Source: Jaltomata sinuosa (taxonomy: Eukaryota > Streptophyta > Magnoliopsida > Solanales > Solanaceae). Taken from it: 64,000 bases of DNA. Below the pieces are notes generated by a model. The model was given only the letters and a program-made list of their open reading frames with translations, ran no database searches and had not been told where the DNA came from. Each line of letters opens with the position of its first letter. The stretch's first letter is position 1. The translations under genes were made by a program, and so were the position numbers. Of this stretch, positions 1 through 10,965 are shown piece by piece. The stretch covers positions 310,001 to 374,000 of the forward strand of contig QJPP01000689.1 in the NCBI GenBank assembly GCA_003996215.1, written 5' to 3'.

Positions 1-764
1 ACATTTTCATATGAGATTCAGAGATAAAAGAGTTCATATGCTATCCAGTTGATATAAAGCCCTAGAGGCTCATATTCAGATGCTATCATTTATTCATTCG
101 AAAGTACCTAAATTACTTGATTTTGCAGAGAATTGTATCATTTGATCCCATATTAATAAAGAACCAAAAATACACTTGTATAATAATTTTAGAGTAATTT
201 CATATTATTTACAGTTTCATAGGTTACTTCCTGGTAGAGATATATCTCAGTTGAGCACAATATTGATTCTTTCATTGTGCTATCTTACCTATACTTGTTA
301 TTCAGTCTTCCTTACATACCAGCACATGTTGTATATGTACTGACACCCCTATGAAATGGGGTGTTGCATTCTTTTAAATGCAACACCAGGTATACAGAGT
401 TGCAAACCTTCTCAGTAGGCATTATCGTATATCAGCAGAGCAGTCGGTGAGTTCCACTTTCCCCTGGAGCTAGTTTATAGATAGTTCTCTCTGTTGTTGT
501 ACATATTTTCATAGTATGGGTATGGCAGAGCCCTGTCCTGACAACTTGACAGTTTCATAGTTTCTTACTCTTTTAGAGGCTTCATGGACACTATAGTACG
601 ATCGTATTGTATCAGTTAGTCATAGGCCATTGTGTATGTATGTATCATACTTATTAGTTGTCTCTAGTACATGAATTCTTGATACATCATATGTCATAGA
701 TTATCTGCGTAGCATATATATACACATAGTACGTGTCTGTCCGATCTAGACTTGGGGCATGACA
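1..764. repeat. Partial LTR-like sequence, 3' part
   Basis: This stretch has no coding potential. It ends at GGGGCATGACA, a CA-terminated end like those of the LTRs elsewhere in this window. Its left end lies outside the window, so no partner LTR or target duplication can be tested. It could equally be a different repeat. The LTR reading rests on its ending and on resemblance to gypsy LTR ends I remember from Solanaceae. Confidence 0.33.
360..387. repeat. Perfect 11-bp hairpin
   Basis: GGTGTTGCATT at 360-370 is the exact reverse complement of AATGCAACACC at 377-387, with a six-base loop. It sits inside the LTR-like piece. No function is visible; a structured RNA segment of an LTR is one possibility. 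Confidence 0.7.
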
Positions 765-780
765 AGACAATGTTTTTACA

Positions 781-965
781 GGGGTGGCCTAAAGAGGCGT
801 AAGCTTTGTCTTTAGGCTACACTTTTTAAGTGTTGCCTTAGCATCTACGCTTAAAAAGTGTGGCCCTTGAGGTACAAAGGCCACGCTTTGCAGTACCTCA
901 TATAGAAACACTTCTAATATACTATAGCCACCCGCCTCAGGCATAGCTTTTGTTATTTTTAGGCC
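781..965. mobile_element. CACTA-like subterminal repeat relic
   Basis: Short units built on CACTTTTTAAGTG and AAAAAGTGTGGCC occur here in both orientations, separated by short spacers such as AGGCGTAAGC. Dense inverted subterminal repeats of this kind are known from CACTA (En/Spm) transposon ends. No CACTA terminus, target duplication or transposase is visible, so this is at best a fragment. It might be another foldback-type repeat. Confidence 0.3.
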
Positions 966-1176
966 ACAAACTTTTCAATACATATGACAACACTTTTGAA
1001 GTGTGGATTTTTTCAAGGCTATAAAGCAAATTTTTTTATATCAATTGAAGCCACAATTGTGGCTGAAGAATTGCACTTTTTTCATAAATCTCGCAATCAC
1101 ATTTATATATACATTATTATCATACTAGATTTGGAAAGGCCCGTTAATGAGCCCAATATTACAGTCTTAAATTGTA

Positions 1177-1431
1177 CTTCATTCGTTCACTTTTACTTGT
1201 CCATTATTTTAAAAGAGATTTTTACTTCTATTTATCAATTTAACATATCAAGAAAAGATTTTTTTTATGTTTTACCCTTAAAATTAATTACTTGTTCTCC
1301 AAAATCATTTTTCAAAACCTAATACTAAACATCAATTAATATGAGATCATGATAAAGTACTCATTTTAATTATTAATGTTTCTTAAGGGGCGTGCGAAAT
1401 TCAATGTGGACAAGTAAAAGTGAATGAAGGG
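1177..1431. mobile_element. Decayed Stowaway-like MITE
   Basis: The left end reads CTTCATTCGTTCACTTTTAC followed by TTGTCC. The right end reads GGACAAGTAAAAGTGAATGAAG, so the ends are imperfect inverted repeats of about 22 bases, with TA just before the left end. Size (about 255 bp), AT-richness and end sequence fit the Tc1/mariner-type Stowaway family. A second copy of the same element and its left flank lies at 42300-42851. A 112-codon open frame crossing this element (984-1322) shows no protein-like features. Confidence 0.5.
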
Positions 1432-2890
1432 CATATTTGTATGTGGTCGATCATATTTTCAAAAAATCAAATTAATTATTAATTTTTTCAAGTAAATACG
1501 ATCGAGAATGATAAATTGCAATAAATGATCTTTTCTATTTCTATAAAATTAAATAATAGCTTATAATCTATTTAAGTTGCCACAACTTACATTAAAAGAT
1601 TAATTACGTAATTTAATATTCATTTTAACATATGTCAGACACAAACATTCAATTAAATAACACACATCTAAGTACAAATTCATATATCAAATATAAAATA
1701 TATCACCTACTTTAATTATATACATTAGCCTTAAAAGGTCGTAAACCTCAAACATATTTCAAATGAGGTAAATATGTATAATTAAATGAGATGACATATT
1801 TTATGTGGTTAACTTAACTACCTAATAGACATTTTCAAACATGCACAAAAGTCTTTTTCAAAATTTGAATAAAAATATTTAATAAGAATACATTATTATG
1901 TCTTTAGGTGCTCAATTGGAACAAACCATATTTCAAATGTCAAAATAAAATTTACTAATAAATTGAACGGGCTATCGATAAATTAATCCAACTAATTAAT
2001 TTATCTTATTAAATAGTACTAAAATACATTTTTTATCCAACTCACACAATCACAATTTCATTTAATTATTTTGTATATGACAAAACTTCGGCTGAAAATA
2101 TATTTACTTTTCTAATCTTAAAAAAGATGTAAATAAAATTTATTGGACTGACACTTTTACATTGTTAGCGTGATAAATATTTATTTTAAATTTTTTTATC
2201 ATAATTAAATGGTACATACTTAAAAATATTTGTGTCGATTATGTCTGTAGTGAAAGACATTACATATAGTTTTAATAGATTTGAAATAAAATAAAGTACA
2301 AACTTGATTCTTTATTTAAATGAAGAACTATTATTTTAACATTTAGTGTACACTTCTAGTTTACTATAATTGAAAGTATTACAACCTATTCATTTTATTT
2401 GTCATGATACTTTTTATTCTCTTTTAAAAAATATTTAAAAATAATTTAATTAAATTATTCTTATTTATTCTTTGATCTCCTTTTAATATACTATTCGTTT
2501 TACTATATTAATTTATTTCCATATATGTTAGAGCCAAAGTAAAATCAAAATAATTAATTATATTTTAAATTCAAAATAATAACTCTTTTTTTATATTAAA
2601 GAAGTTACTTTTAGTAAACATGATGAATAGAAAATATGTTATGAATTAAATTGAAGAAATAGCAAAATAGACCAATTGGATTGGATATCACAATAAAAAA
2701 AAAATTAAAAAAGTGCATAGTCTTTATTGTTGACAAATAATAAATGGGCCCCACATTTTAGAGGTACACTTAAACTTTTTTACTTTTGGCCATTAGAATT
2801 TTCTATAATATGATGGATATTTTTGGAAATCTCATACTCTCTATGCATGATGTACAACTACTTTAAGCTAGATATAATAATAAATACTAG
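1432..2890. other. AT-rich intergenic DNA, no gene seen
   Basis: The stretch is strongly AT-rich, with many stops in all frames. Apart from the inverted repeat at 1695-1804, I see no gene, RNA or recognisable transposon end. Confidence 0.6.
1695..1804. repeat. Imperfect AT-rich inverted repeat
   Basis: The left arm (about 1695-1724) and right arm (about 1774-1804) are near reverse complements, sharing ATGTATAATTAAA and CATATTTTA-like words around a roughly 50-base loop. It may be the core of a small foldback MITE. No target duplication was identified. Confidence 0.4.
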
Positions 2891-2940
2891 ATAATTTAAG
2901 GCCCGCACCAATATAATTTCATATTTTTTGTTTGAGTATA

Positions 2941-3286
2941 TTACTTAATAAGCTGTTTCAAATGTTCATACGATATCAGTGCGTCATTTATAACCCAAAT
3001 TGGGAAAGTTGAATCCCAAGAAATTTTCTGTAGCAAGGAAATAAAGAATTGTGCTAGATTATAAGCTAGCAAATTCCATGTTCGAGGATTATATAAAATA
3101 TTGATATCTTTGAAGGAACTTATCAATCTCCATATATCCTCGCAAGTGATAACTATTTTCCATGATGTTGTTATCTTCTTTTTGTAATATTTGTACCACA
3201 AGCTTTGCATCTGTTAATATATAAATTCCTGATCAATTATTTTGTAAAGCTCGTTTCAAAGCCTTCCGAATTGCTATTGTTTCAGC
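2941..3286 (-). pseudogene. RNase H-like (RVT_3 type) domain relic
   Basis: In one minus frame from about 3286 the translation reads AETIAIRKALKRAL, then TDAKLVVQILQK. The frame then shifts to one holding PRTWNLLAYNLAQF. This order (an AE-A-x-AL helix, a TD-K-LV strand with the conserved Asp, and a final R-x-N-x-LA-x-LA segment) matches the plant RNase H-like domain family found in LINE-derived and other proteins. There is no start codon, there is an in-frame stop, and at least one frameshift separates the halves, so it is a relic. No reverse transcriptase is seen next to it. It could derive from a LINE or from a domesticated host copy; the sequence does not separate these. Confidence 0.5.
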
Positions 3287-3299
3287 TCAAATATAATTT

Positions 3300-3795
3300 G
3301 TTTATGGTTCTTTGTCGATGAATTTTGTGATATGTTTTATTTATTGTCTACGATAAGTATAAGTACTTCTATTTATTTTTATTTTAATGATGAAATCATT
3401 TATTAAAAAGGTAATTTTTGATTCCACAATAATAAAAACAATCATGAAAGCAACTATATTTCTACATATAACAATTATCTTAATGTCAAATTTTCAATTA
3501 AACTAATAATCTTTTTTGATATTAAAATCTAAATCATATGCAATAAAAGAAAACTCTGAATCTTATCCCACATAATAATCAATATATATGTTTTCCTTTT
3601 TAAACCTTTTCTAGGTTATTTTTCCCTTTATTTATTTTTTAGTTTTTTTCTTTCTTTATTTTCTCGACCTAGTTCTTTTTGATTGACATTTTCTTTTGTT
3701 GTTCTTCGTTATTTCTTAACTCCTCATTTTTCTTTAGTTTGTTTTTTAATATTCATCAGAATTTGAATATTAACTTTTTTTCCTCAAATTTTCTC
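3300..3795. other. AT-rich spacer, no gene seen
   Basis: T-rich, low-complexity DNA with no open frame of note and no recognised repeat end. Confidence 0.55.
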
Positions 3796-3799
3796 TGTT

Positions 3800-4021
3800 A
3801 AATAGATCATAATTAATATTAAGAAGATTTCTTAATATTAAATGAAAGAATAATAATTTTTAATCGTTCGATGAATACATTATCATAATAATTTATTGAT
3901 ATCCAAATATTTATTTCTCTTTTAGTCACTAAATTTGAACTTTTCGTTGAATTAAATATAAAATATTGATACATTATTTTTAGGACTATTTTAGTAGTCA
4001 CGATACAAACTTTAGTAGTGG
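3800..4021. repeat. AT-rich tandem unit 1, left part
   Basis: This is the first part of an AT-rich unit, anchored by TTAATCGTTCGATGAATACA at about 3859. It continues at 28795 after the inserted elements. Removing the inserted DNA (4022-28794) puts the same anchor in unit 2 (29213) 579 bases further on. The last five bases, AGTGG, are the target duplication of solo LTR X. Confidence 0.75.
4017..4021. repeat. Target duplication AGTGG of solo LTR X (left)
   Basis: AGTGG lies directly before TGTAATGACC and again at 28790-28794 directly after GTCGTGACA. The uninterrupted homologous site is visible at about 40870, where AGTGG runs straight into TCATATTACG. Confidence 0.9.
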
Positions 4022-4394
4022 TGTAATGACCAGGTTCTTCATTACGGGTAAGCTCTTCGTGCCAAGTTTCGGGTTAGAAAACTTCTGGGTTTGGGAGTTG
4101 AAAATTCTGGGCTAGGCTAGTCTCGGTCGGTTTTGGAGCGAGGTATGGTCTAGGGCACTCCAGGTGAGGATTGGGTAGCGTGTCTTGAATCGAGCTAGTT
4201 TTTCTTTTAGCTAAGATATAAAGGAGTCCGGGGGACTTTTCAGAATCCAATTTGGGTAAGAAGAACTCTCGGTATAAAGGTCAACGTGAAGGGGTTATTC
4301 TGGAGCACTGGGAAATTAGGTGTGTTGTAAAATGGACCCTTTTGGGAAAATTCTTGAGTTTTTTCCCGTGACGAGCATAGTCACTGTGCGATGG

Positions 4395-4495
4395 AAGTGA
4401 CCTCTATAGCGGAAGTCTAACTTGGTCAGCACTTCCATAGCGGTAGGTTCCGCTATGGCGGCGGCTCTATAGCGGTGTATGGACCGCTATAGCAG
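4395..4495. repeat. CGCTATAGCGG palindrome cluster in LTR X
   Basis: Four to five near-copies of CGCTATAGCGG or its halves occur within about 100 bases. The word is close to its own reverse complement. Similar clusters, with different words, sit upstream of the TATA box in the other LTRs here. No clear TATA follows this one. Confidence 0.65.
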
Positions 4496-5791
4496 ACCGA
4501 GTCGGGATTTAATGCAGAAACTTCCCCAATTCAGTTTTTCCTCAACTGCATTTTGGAGAAGGGCAGGGCAATTTTAGGCAAACTTCCTCTATTTTTCGTC
4601 CCAAAGGTAAGGATTCTACTCCCCTAGCTTAGTAATATCTTTCTTACGTTGTAGAATTACTAGTTGTGGACTTGGGGAAAGGTTTGGAATGACCTAGAAA
4701 TGGTAGAATCCGGAGAGAAAGGGAATTCTAAGGCGTAGAAGTTCTTGGGACTTGATATTATTGTTGGGTTATGATCACTTAGCCATAATTCTCTAAATGT
4801 ATCCATAAAAATGATAAAATTAGGTGAATTAATGGTGGAAAAACCCGGGAAAGGGTGGAATGATCATAGTTTGGCCTGGAGATTGGGATTCTTGTATAAT
4901 CCGGGTATTTTAGGCCAGCAAATTGATTATAGTTATTGTATGTTTGTTTTTAGACCAAGAAAAAGTAAAAACTTCAGAAAACGGGAAGGCTCCGGTTCAG
5001 TAGAGCTTTTGACTAATTCGAGGTAGGTTATGGTTGTTGTGTTCCCAATATGATTATTTGTTCATGTGCTACTGCTTAGTATTGTATGAGTTTCATGCTT
5101 AGGGAATGGGTTATGAATGTCTAATTGTCCGGTTATCAGTCTTGTGAAATGACCTAGTGTTGTTGTTCATTGTTGTTGATTGTTGGATTTCTATGTGACA
5201 TTCAGTTGTCTCGGGTACCACACCTAGTACAGGTTACTTATTGGTTGACTCGGGTACTACGCCTGGTACAGGTTACATAATGGTTGGCTCGGGTACCATG
5301 CCTGGTATGAGTTTGATTCTTGCATTGATTATATTCGAAAGTCTCATTAGTGGAGAAGGTAGTGTTATTGAGCTGTGATTATTGTATATGGTCCATGAGA
5401 GGATGAGTGATTATATTTAATTATGAGGTTGGTCTTAGTGTAAACCGAGATTGCATGTTTACACTTAGGTGGTGTTAGGGGACCCCGTGGTGGGTCTGTA
5501 CTATCTGGTAAGATTATATATTATTGTTGTTGAAGGTTGTCAATGGTTGTTGATTGGTTACATGTGGTTAGTTATATTGTTGGTTTGTTTACATGTTTCT
5601 TGTACTTTACTCAGCTTTGGTCTATTGTGCATATCTTGTTTATTTGGAGTTGGCGAATGATCCTACCAGTACATGGTGGTTGTGTACTGATTCTGCACTT
5701 GTGTTTCTTTTTGTGAGTATAGGCAATCTTCTTGCGGCTGACGCGCGACCTCACTTGTATTCCCAGCGTTTCCAGATATCAAGGGTGAGCT

Positions 5792-5796
5792 GATTC
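5792..5796. repeat. Target duplication GATTC of Tekay-1 (left)
   Basis: GATTC immediately precedes TGTCACGACCC at 5797 and recurs at 28480-28484 right after GGGTCATCACA. This ties the two LTRs, 19 kb apart, to one insertion event in LTR X. Confidence 0.92.
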
Positions 5797-8700
5797 TGTC
5801 ACGACCCAATTTCTCTGTCATGATGGCACCTACAACCCCCCAGTAGGCGAACCAATTCCCGTAGCCCGGAATGGTTAATAAAGGGCTACTATATTCTAAC
5901 AATTTAAGCAAAAGACTAGTTTAATAAGCGGAAGCAAGGGAACAATATGAAGAAAATAGATAGTAGGAATACATATGTATGCGGAAGCTAAACCAACCCA
6001 AAACCTGGTATCATAGTATAGAGCTGTAACTACATATAGAAAGTACGAAACATCCAAAATAATATATACACACATATCTCCGAGTAGTAATAGAGTACAT
6101 AAAGCAAAAGATAAACTAAAGATAAGCTCTTGCCACCAAGACCTCACCCTCAGTCCGGGACGGTCCAAAATATCAAAGAACGAGTCACAGTGATCTAGCG
6201 GCGATGGCCCACCCTAGGATCTGCACCAGAAGATGCAGAGTGTAGTATGAGCACCAAATGCGAAGCAAAAGGTACCCATTAGGTATTATAGGTCGACTGG
6301 GCACATATAAGATAAAAGAGCAGTAATGAACAAAATAGAAAACAAATAGTCACAGAAGGCAAGGATAAGTACACGGAACTAGCCAAGAGGGAAAATAGTA
6401 GAAAGCAACATACAAGGCTAGCAAGTAGAATATATACACACAGTGAGCACAGGTGAAAGTAAGAAATGGCGCACCTGGGATCCTTGCAATAACAGTATAT
6501 AGTAATTTTATAAGTGGACAGTATACCGGTAACCTCAAGTACAAGGGAAAGGAGGAGAAGAAATAAAGATAGGCATGCTCGGAAAACAGGGATAAATAAC
6601 CAACTTAATCATACCAAACTCAAGCCAGGAACAAACAACCTCAGCATATCCAATCTCATATATATAATCATAACGGGGAGTAGTATAGTGATAAAGTAAC
6701 AAGCATCTACCTACAGTCCCCCGGCCGCCCATACAACTGAGGAATGCAATCAAGTGAAAATAAACCCTTCGGCCGCCCATACAACTAGAGCGTACACTCA
6801 ACAAATAGCAAACAAGGGTGGAACCTCACACAAATGAATGATATGATATGACATGATAAACGAAGTGCAACCACAGTGTTAGTATATTACTCCTTTCGGT
6901 GCCCCAAAGGTCCAATAAAGGCGGGATCCATACAAGGACTTCTCATGAGTACATCTACTCCACCGTACACCCCTACCCCTGGTCACTTTTTTTCTTGTAG
7001 CGCTTGGTCCAGGACGACAGGTTCCATAGAGATCGACTCGTAGACCACATACTACACTTTAATCTCAAAATATCAGTCCAGAGTGCCACTGGATCCAACT
7101 AGTACTCAAATGCTCAAAATGCATGCCTGAATTCTGTACCGATCTAAATCAATAAAATAAGTCTCATAACCTCCCTCAAGGGTGCCCGGGCGTATCCGGG
7201 TCTAAAACAGTGGAAAAACAAGTTTGTTGCTCGGCTTTACCGAGGCTAATATCATTTCTTTATCAATAGCGAAATCAATCTAGCACCTCGGTCAACCCGA
7301 GTCCAATATAAAATATGAGAACTGATACATCTCTCTCTTTTAACCTTTCTTACCCCAAGAAGTTCCATAAAAAGGAGTACTAAACCATTTCACAATTTAT
7401 TTTACCAAAAACGGGCCCCTGAGGCCATGCAAGGTTTGGAAACCATAATTAGTGGGCTCGAAGCCAAAACTGTAGTAAAACCAAGTAGAAAATACTCTGT
7501 ATGCATGGTAATGGCATGCTCAAACACAAACAACAGCCCAATGGCTCACAACTAACCTATCGGCCCTCCACAGGCTCCAATCATTCTACAACACAGATAG
7601 CCAACTCTATAATAGTAATAACGATGTCTGGACCTCACAGACATTCCCAATATCCCACAAACTATGTTCCAGAGTCAATAAAAGGCCACACAGGACCACA
7701 AGGGTGAATAGAACGTATAAAATAAATATTACACACATCGGAGGAAGAAAAGTAACCGAACAGGAGTAAGCGGTCAAGGTCTGTGGTACCAACCTAGTAA
7801 ACCCAACCCAAAGATGCTCATTAGTACAATCTTATCCGATATATGCTAAGTCTAGGGAGTTTAGACAGTAACATACCTGTCATCCGATGACAAGCTGCTG
7901 GGACAATGAAATCCAAGCCCGAATCACTTCGAGAAACCCCGAATGATGATCAAACTATCAAAAACATAAATAAAACATTAAGATTAGTCTAATGATACCC
8001 ATATATCTACACTTGTAGCCGGGTCAAAATCCGAGTCAAAAGCAGGCCCGTGGGGCCCACAACCCAAAACCAAAAATAAAAAGAAGCACGATGACCACAA
8101 TGATGCTAAGAAGACATGCTCCAAAAATGAGCAATTTTGGCCAAGGGAAAAGGCTCCAAACAGCCCGCTCAAGAGAGGGATTAAAATGGGAATTTAAGAA
8201 CAACTATCAGAATTAGAGCAAGGAAGCTTACCAACACGAGAGCAACATGCCAAGGAAAAGAAATTATGGAATTTATGGGGTATGCAACTCCAAGGAGAAA
8301 GATTCTTCAAGAAAAGTCAAGCTTTTAGGATTCATAACCATGGAGGTTCAACAATGGAGGAAAAAGGAGATTTGGGGAAGAAGACTTACCAAAATAATCA
8401 AGGGAGCAAACTTTTCTCTTCAAAGAAATGACTTCCCAAGACCTGGAACTGTTTTAGAGCAATTTGGTAGAGAGAAAACTGAGTTTTGGTGTTGGAAACG
8501 TTAGTGAACAAGGCTAGAAAATCAAACTGCCAAGAGTTATATAGATATTGGTCGCTGGTCAACGCTATCACGTAAACCAGTGCCACCACGCCCAAGGAGG
8601 GCCAGGCGCCAAGGTGCTATCGCATGCAGAGGGAGCCATCGGTGCTATCCTAGGCGCCATCGGTGGTGGCCTGGCGCCATCGCGCACAAGGGCCGGCCAC

Positions 8701-9405
8701 AGGCTAGCGCAATCGCGTTCACCGAGCGCCGTTGGCGCTGAAGGCTTGCAACTGCACTAAGAATTTCCACGGGGCATTCCAGGCACAATAGAAAACCGCT
8801 ATTCAAAAACCAATAATGCTAATAGAGTGGAAATGACATTCCGGACTTAACGGAATTGATGAAACTTCCATACAAGATTGTTTCAGAGAAATGTTGACCC
8901 AAGTCAACACTAACTAATAAGAACTCAAAGGCTCGAAATGATCCTGGCTCACCCAGAACCAGAACCAACCACCTACCTAACCCAAACTCAATATTCCGGA
9001 GCTGATGGAATTATCTGATTTTGAATCTGACGCTTCAATCATCGAAAGCTGACCAAAGTTACACTTTCAACTCCAAATGGCCTAAAAACAGAAAAAACAA
9101 CACAACACCTACACCAAAAGTTCTCAGGCCTCAACTAAAGGTCCAACTAGACCAAACACAATGCTCTGGAGATAACGAGACTATCAGAATTTAATTTTGA
9201 GCACGTTAGCAATGAATGTTGACTAAAGTCAATGAAAGTCTACGTTAAGGCTCTAAAATAGGCAAACAACCAAAACAACCAAACGAACGACCAGGGCGCC
9301 AAACTACCAGTCCTAACAAGCCATAAATGACTTGGGGTCGCTACAGAGAAGCTCTAACAGTACAATAAATGCCTAAACATGAAGATGACTGGAAGAGTCA
9401 TCACA
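5797..9405 (-). repeat. Tekay-1 3' LTR
   Basis: About 3.61 kb, from TGTCACGACCC to GTCATCACA on the plus strand. It aligns by eye along its whole length with 24847-28479. The likely promoter TATA word (TTATATAG on the plus strand) is at about 8537-8544, with the palindrome-rich block next to it at about 8560-8750. Open frames inside are not credible genes. Confidence 0.9.
8560..8750 (-). promoter_or_regulatory. GC-rich palindrome block upstream of TATA, Tekay-1 3' LTR
   Basis: Repeated words such as GGCGCCATCG, GCTATCGC and AGCGCAATCGCG occur just upstream (in element orientation) of the TATA-like word at 8537-8544. The same block occurs in the 5' LTR with better-preserved GCGCGATCGCGC. Regulatory function is inferred only from position. 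Confidence 0.5.
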
Positions 9406-10965
9406 ACATCCACTACTAAAAAGACTTTCATCCTCGAAAGTTAAGAAGGAAGGAGTACCTGAAGGCTCGAACAATTGCGGATACTGAGCGCGTAACTCCC
9501 TCTCAGTCTTCTAAGTAGCCTCCTCAACTAGACGATGTCTCCACTGAACTTTCACAACTGGAATCTCCCTAGATCTCAATCTCCTGATATCTCTGGACAA
9601 AATAGTTATTGGCTCCTCAACAAAAGATAAAATCTCATCTAGCTGAACTGAATCCTAATGCAACACATAAGACTCATCTGGGACATACCGGCGCAACATC
9701 GAGACATACAAAACTGGGTGAACAGCTGAAAACATCGGAGGCAAAGCTAACATATAGGCAATACTACCAACCTTTTGTAGAATCTCAAATGGCCGAATGA
9801 ACTTGGGGCTAAGCTTGCCCCGCCGACCAAATCTCATCATGCCCTTCAAGGGAGATACTCAAAGGAAAACCAAGTCACCAACACTGAACTCCATGTAACG
9901 AAGTCTACAATCAGCGTAGCCCTTCTGCCTACTCTGGGCTGCTCTAAGTCTAGCCTGAATCAAACAGACTCGATTCAAGAAATCTCTAAGACAATCTGTA
10001 CTCTGTGGTCTGGACTCTAACCCATCAAACCAACCAATCAGCGATCTGTAATGCCTACCATACAAGGCCTCAAAAGGTACCATGCCGATGCTTGAATGAA
10101 AGTTATTATTATAAGCAAACTCAGCCAAAGGCACAAACTAATCCCATAAACCTCCAAAGTCAAGTACACAAGCCCGAAGCATGTCCTCCGGGACCTGAAT
10201 AGTCCTCTCAGACTGGCCATCTGTCTGAGGGTGGAAAGTAGTACTAAGATGAACCTCTGTACCCAAGTCTCGCTGAATAGCCCTCAAAAACTGAGAGGTG
10301 AATTGAGTGTTGTGGTCTAAAATGATAGAAGTTGGGACCCCGTGCAACTAAACAACCTCACGAATATAGATCTGAGCTAACCTCTCAGCACCGTAGGAAG
10401 TCTGACCCGGTAAGAAGTGGGACTGCTTAGTCAGCCGATCTACAATCACCGAAATGGAATCAAAACCTCAAGAGGTACGAGGCAAGCCAACAATGAAATC
10501 CATAGTAATACCTTTCCTCTTCCACTCAGGAATGGGAAGTCATTGCATCAAACCACCTGGTCTCATGAGCTCGAACTTCACCCGCTGACAGTTCAAGCAC
10601 CGAGATATGAACTCTACTACATCCCGCTTCATACTACTCCACCAGTAGAGCTGTCTCAAATCTCTATACATCTTCGCCGCGCCAGGATGAATAGAGTATC
10701 TAGAATAATGTGCCTCATAAAGTATCAACTGAATCAAATCTCTAACCCTTGAAACACAAAGTCGACCACCAAACCTCAGAATACCATCAAAACCCAAAGT
10801 ATCCCGACTGGCCTTACCCCAAACTACCTGATTACGAAGGTTATACAAACTCTGATCCTCAAACTGTTGGCTCTGAATCTGATCAACTAGAGTAGAATGA
10901 ACCTCAACACTGGAGAGAGCCCAACTAGGATCTGATAAAACAAGCCTAACTAAGCGGTTAGCCAA
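9373..10965 (-). pseudogene. Tekay-1 integrase and chromodomain, broken
   Basis: This is the C-terminal part of Pol. An HHCC-type zinc region lies near the start (His residues in HYSRYSIHP, then CLNC near 10580). The catalytic core shows MDFIVGLP with the first Asp at about 10500, the second Asp in ILDHNTQFTS and the Glu in DGQSERT. The last two are 35 residues apart, the usual DD35E spacing. A GPF-like module follows (about 9720-9850). Near 9440-9600, VKVQWRHR, EATxKTE and AQYPQLF match a C-terminal chromodomain, which in this lineage steers integration to marked chromatin. The frame stays constant but has many premature stops, mostly where Tekay-3 or the family has CAG, CGA or TGG. It runs 33 bases into the LTR before stopping. 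Confidence 0.88.

Larger units (their letters stand above)
4022..5796. mobile_element. Solo LTR X, left part
   Basis: The LTR begins TGTAATGACC and continues at 28485, ending GTCGTGACA at 28789. Total length is about 2.08 kb without the inserted Tekay-1. It has TG...CA ends and a matching 5-bp duplication (AGTGG), but no primer binding site, polypurine tract or internal region. That is the structure left when the two LTRs of an element recombine. A cluster of GC-rich palindromic words (CCGCTATGGCGG, CTATAGCGG, ACCGCTATAGC) lies at about 4395-4495. Short open frames in it have no recognisable domain. Which family it comes from is uncertain; its ends resemble those of the gypsy LTRs nearby. Confidence 0.85.

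Noticed and set aside
984..1322. 112-codon plus-strand open frame
   Set aside because: Its composition is that of AT-rich DNA (many Phe, Ile, Asn), it overlaps a MITE and it contains no domain. I treat it as chance.
8248..8504. Small gene in the Tekay LTR (repeated near 27313-27543)
   Set aside because: It is conserved only because the LTRs are copies of one another. It has no domain and is antisense to element transcription, downstream of the TATA block.
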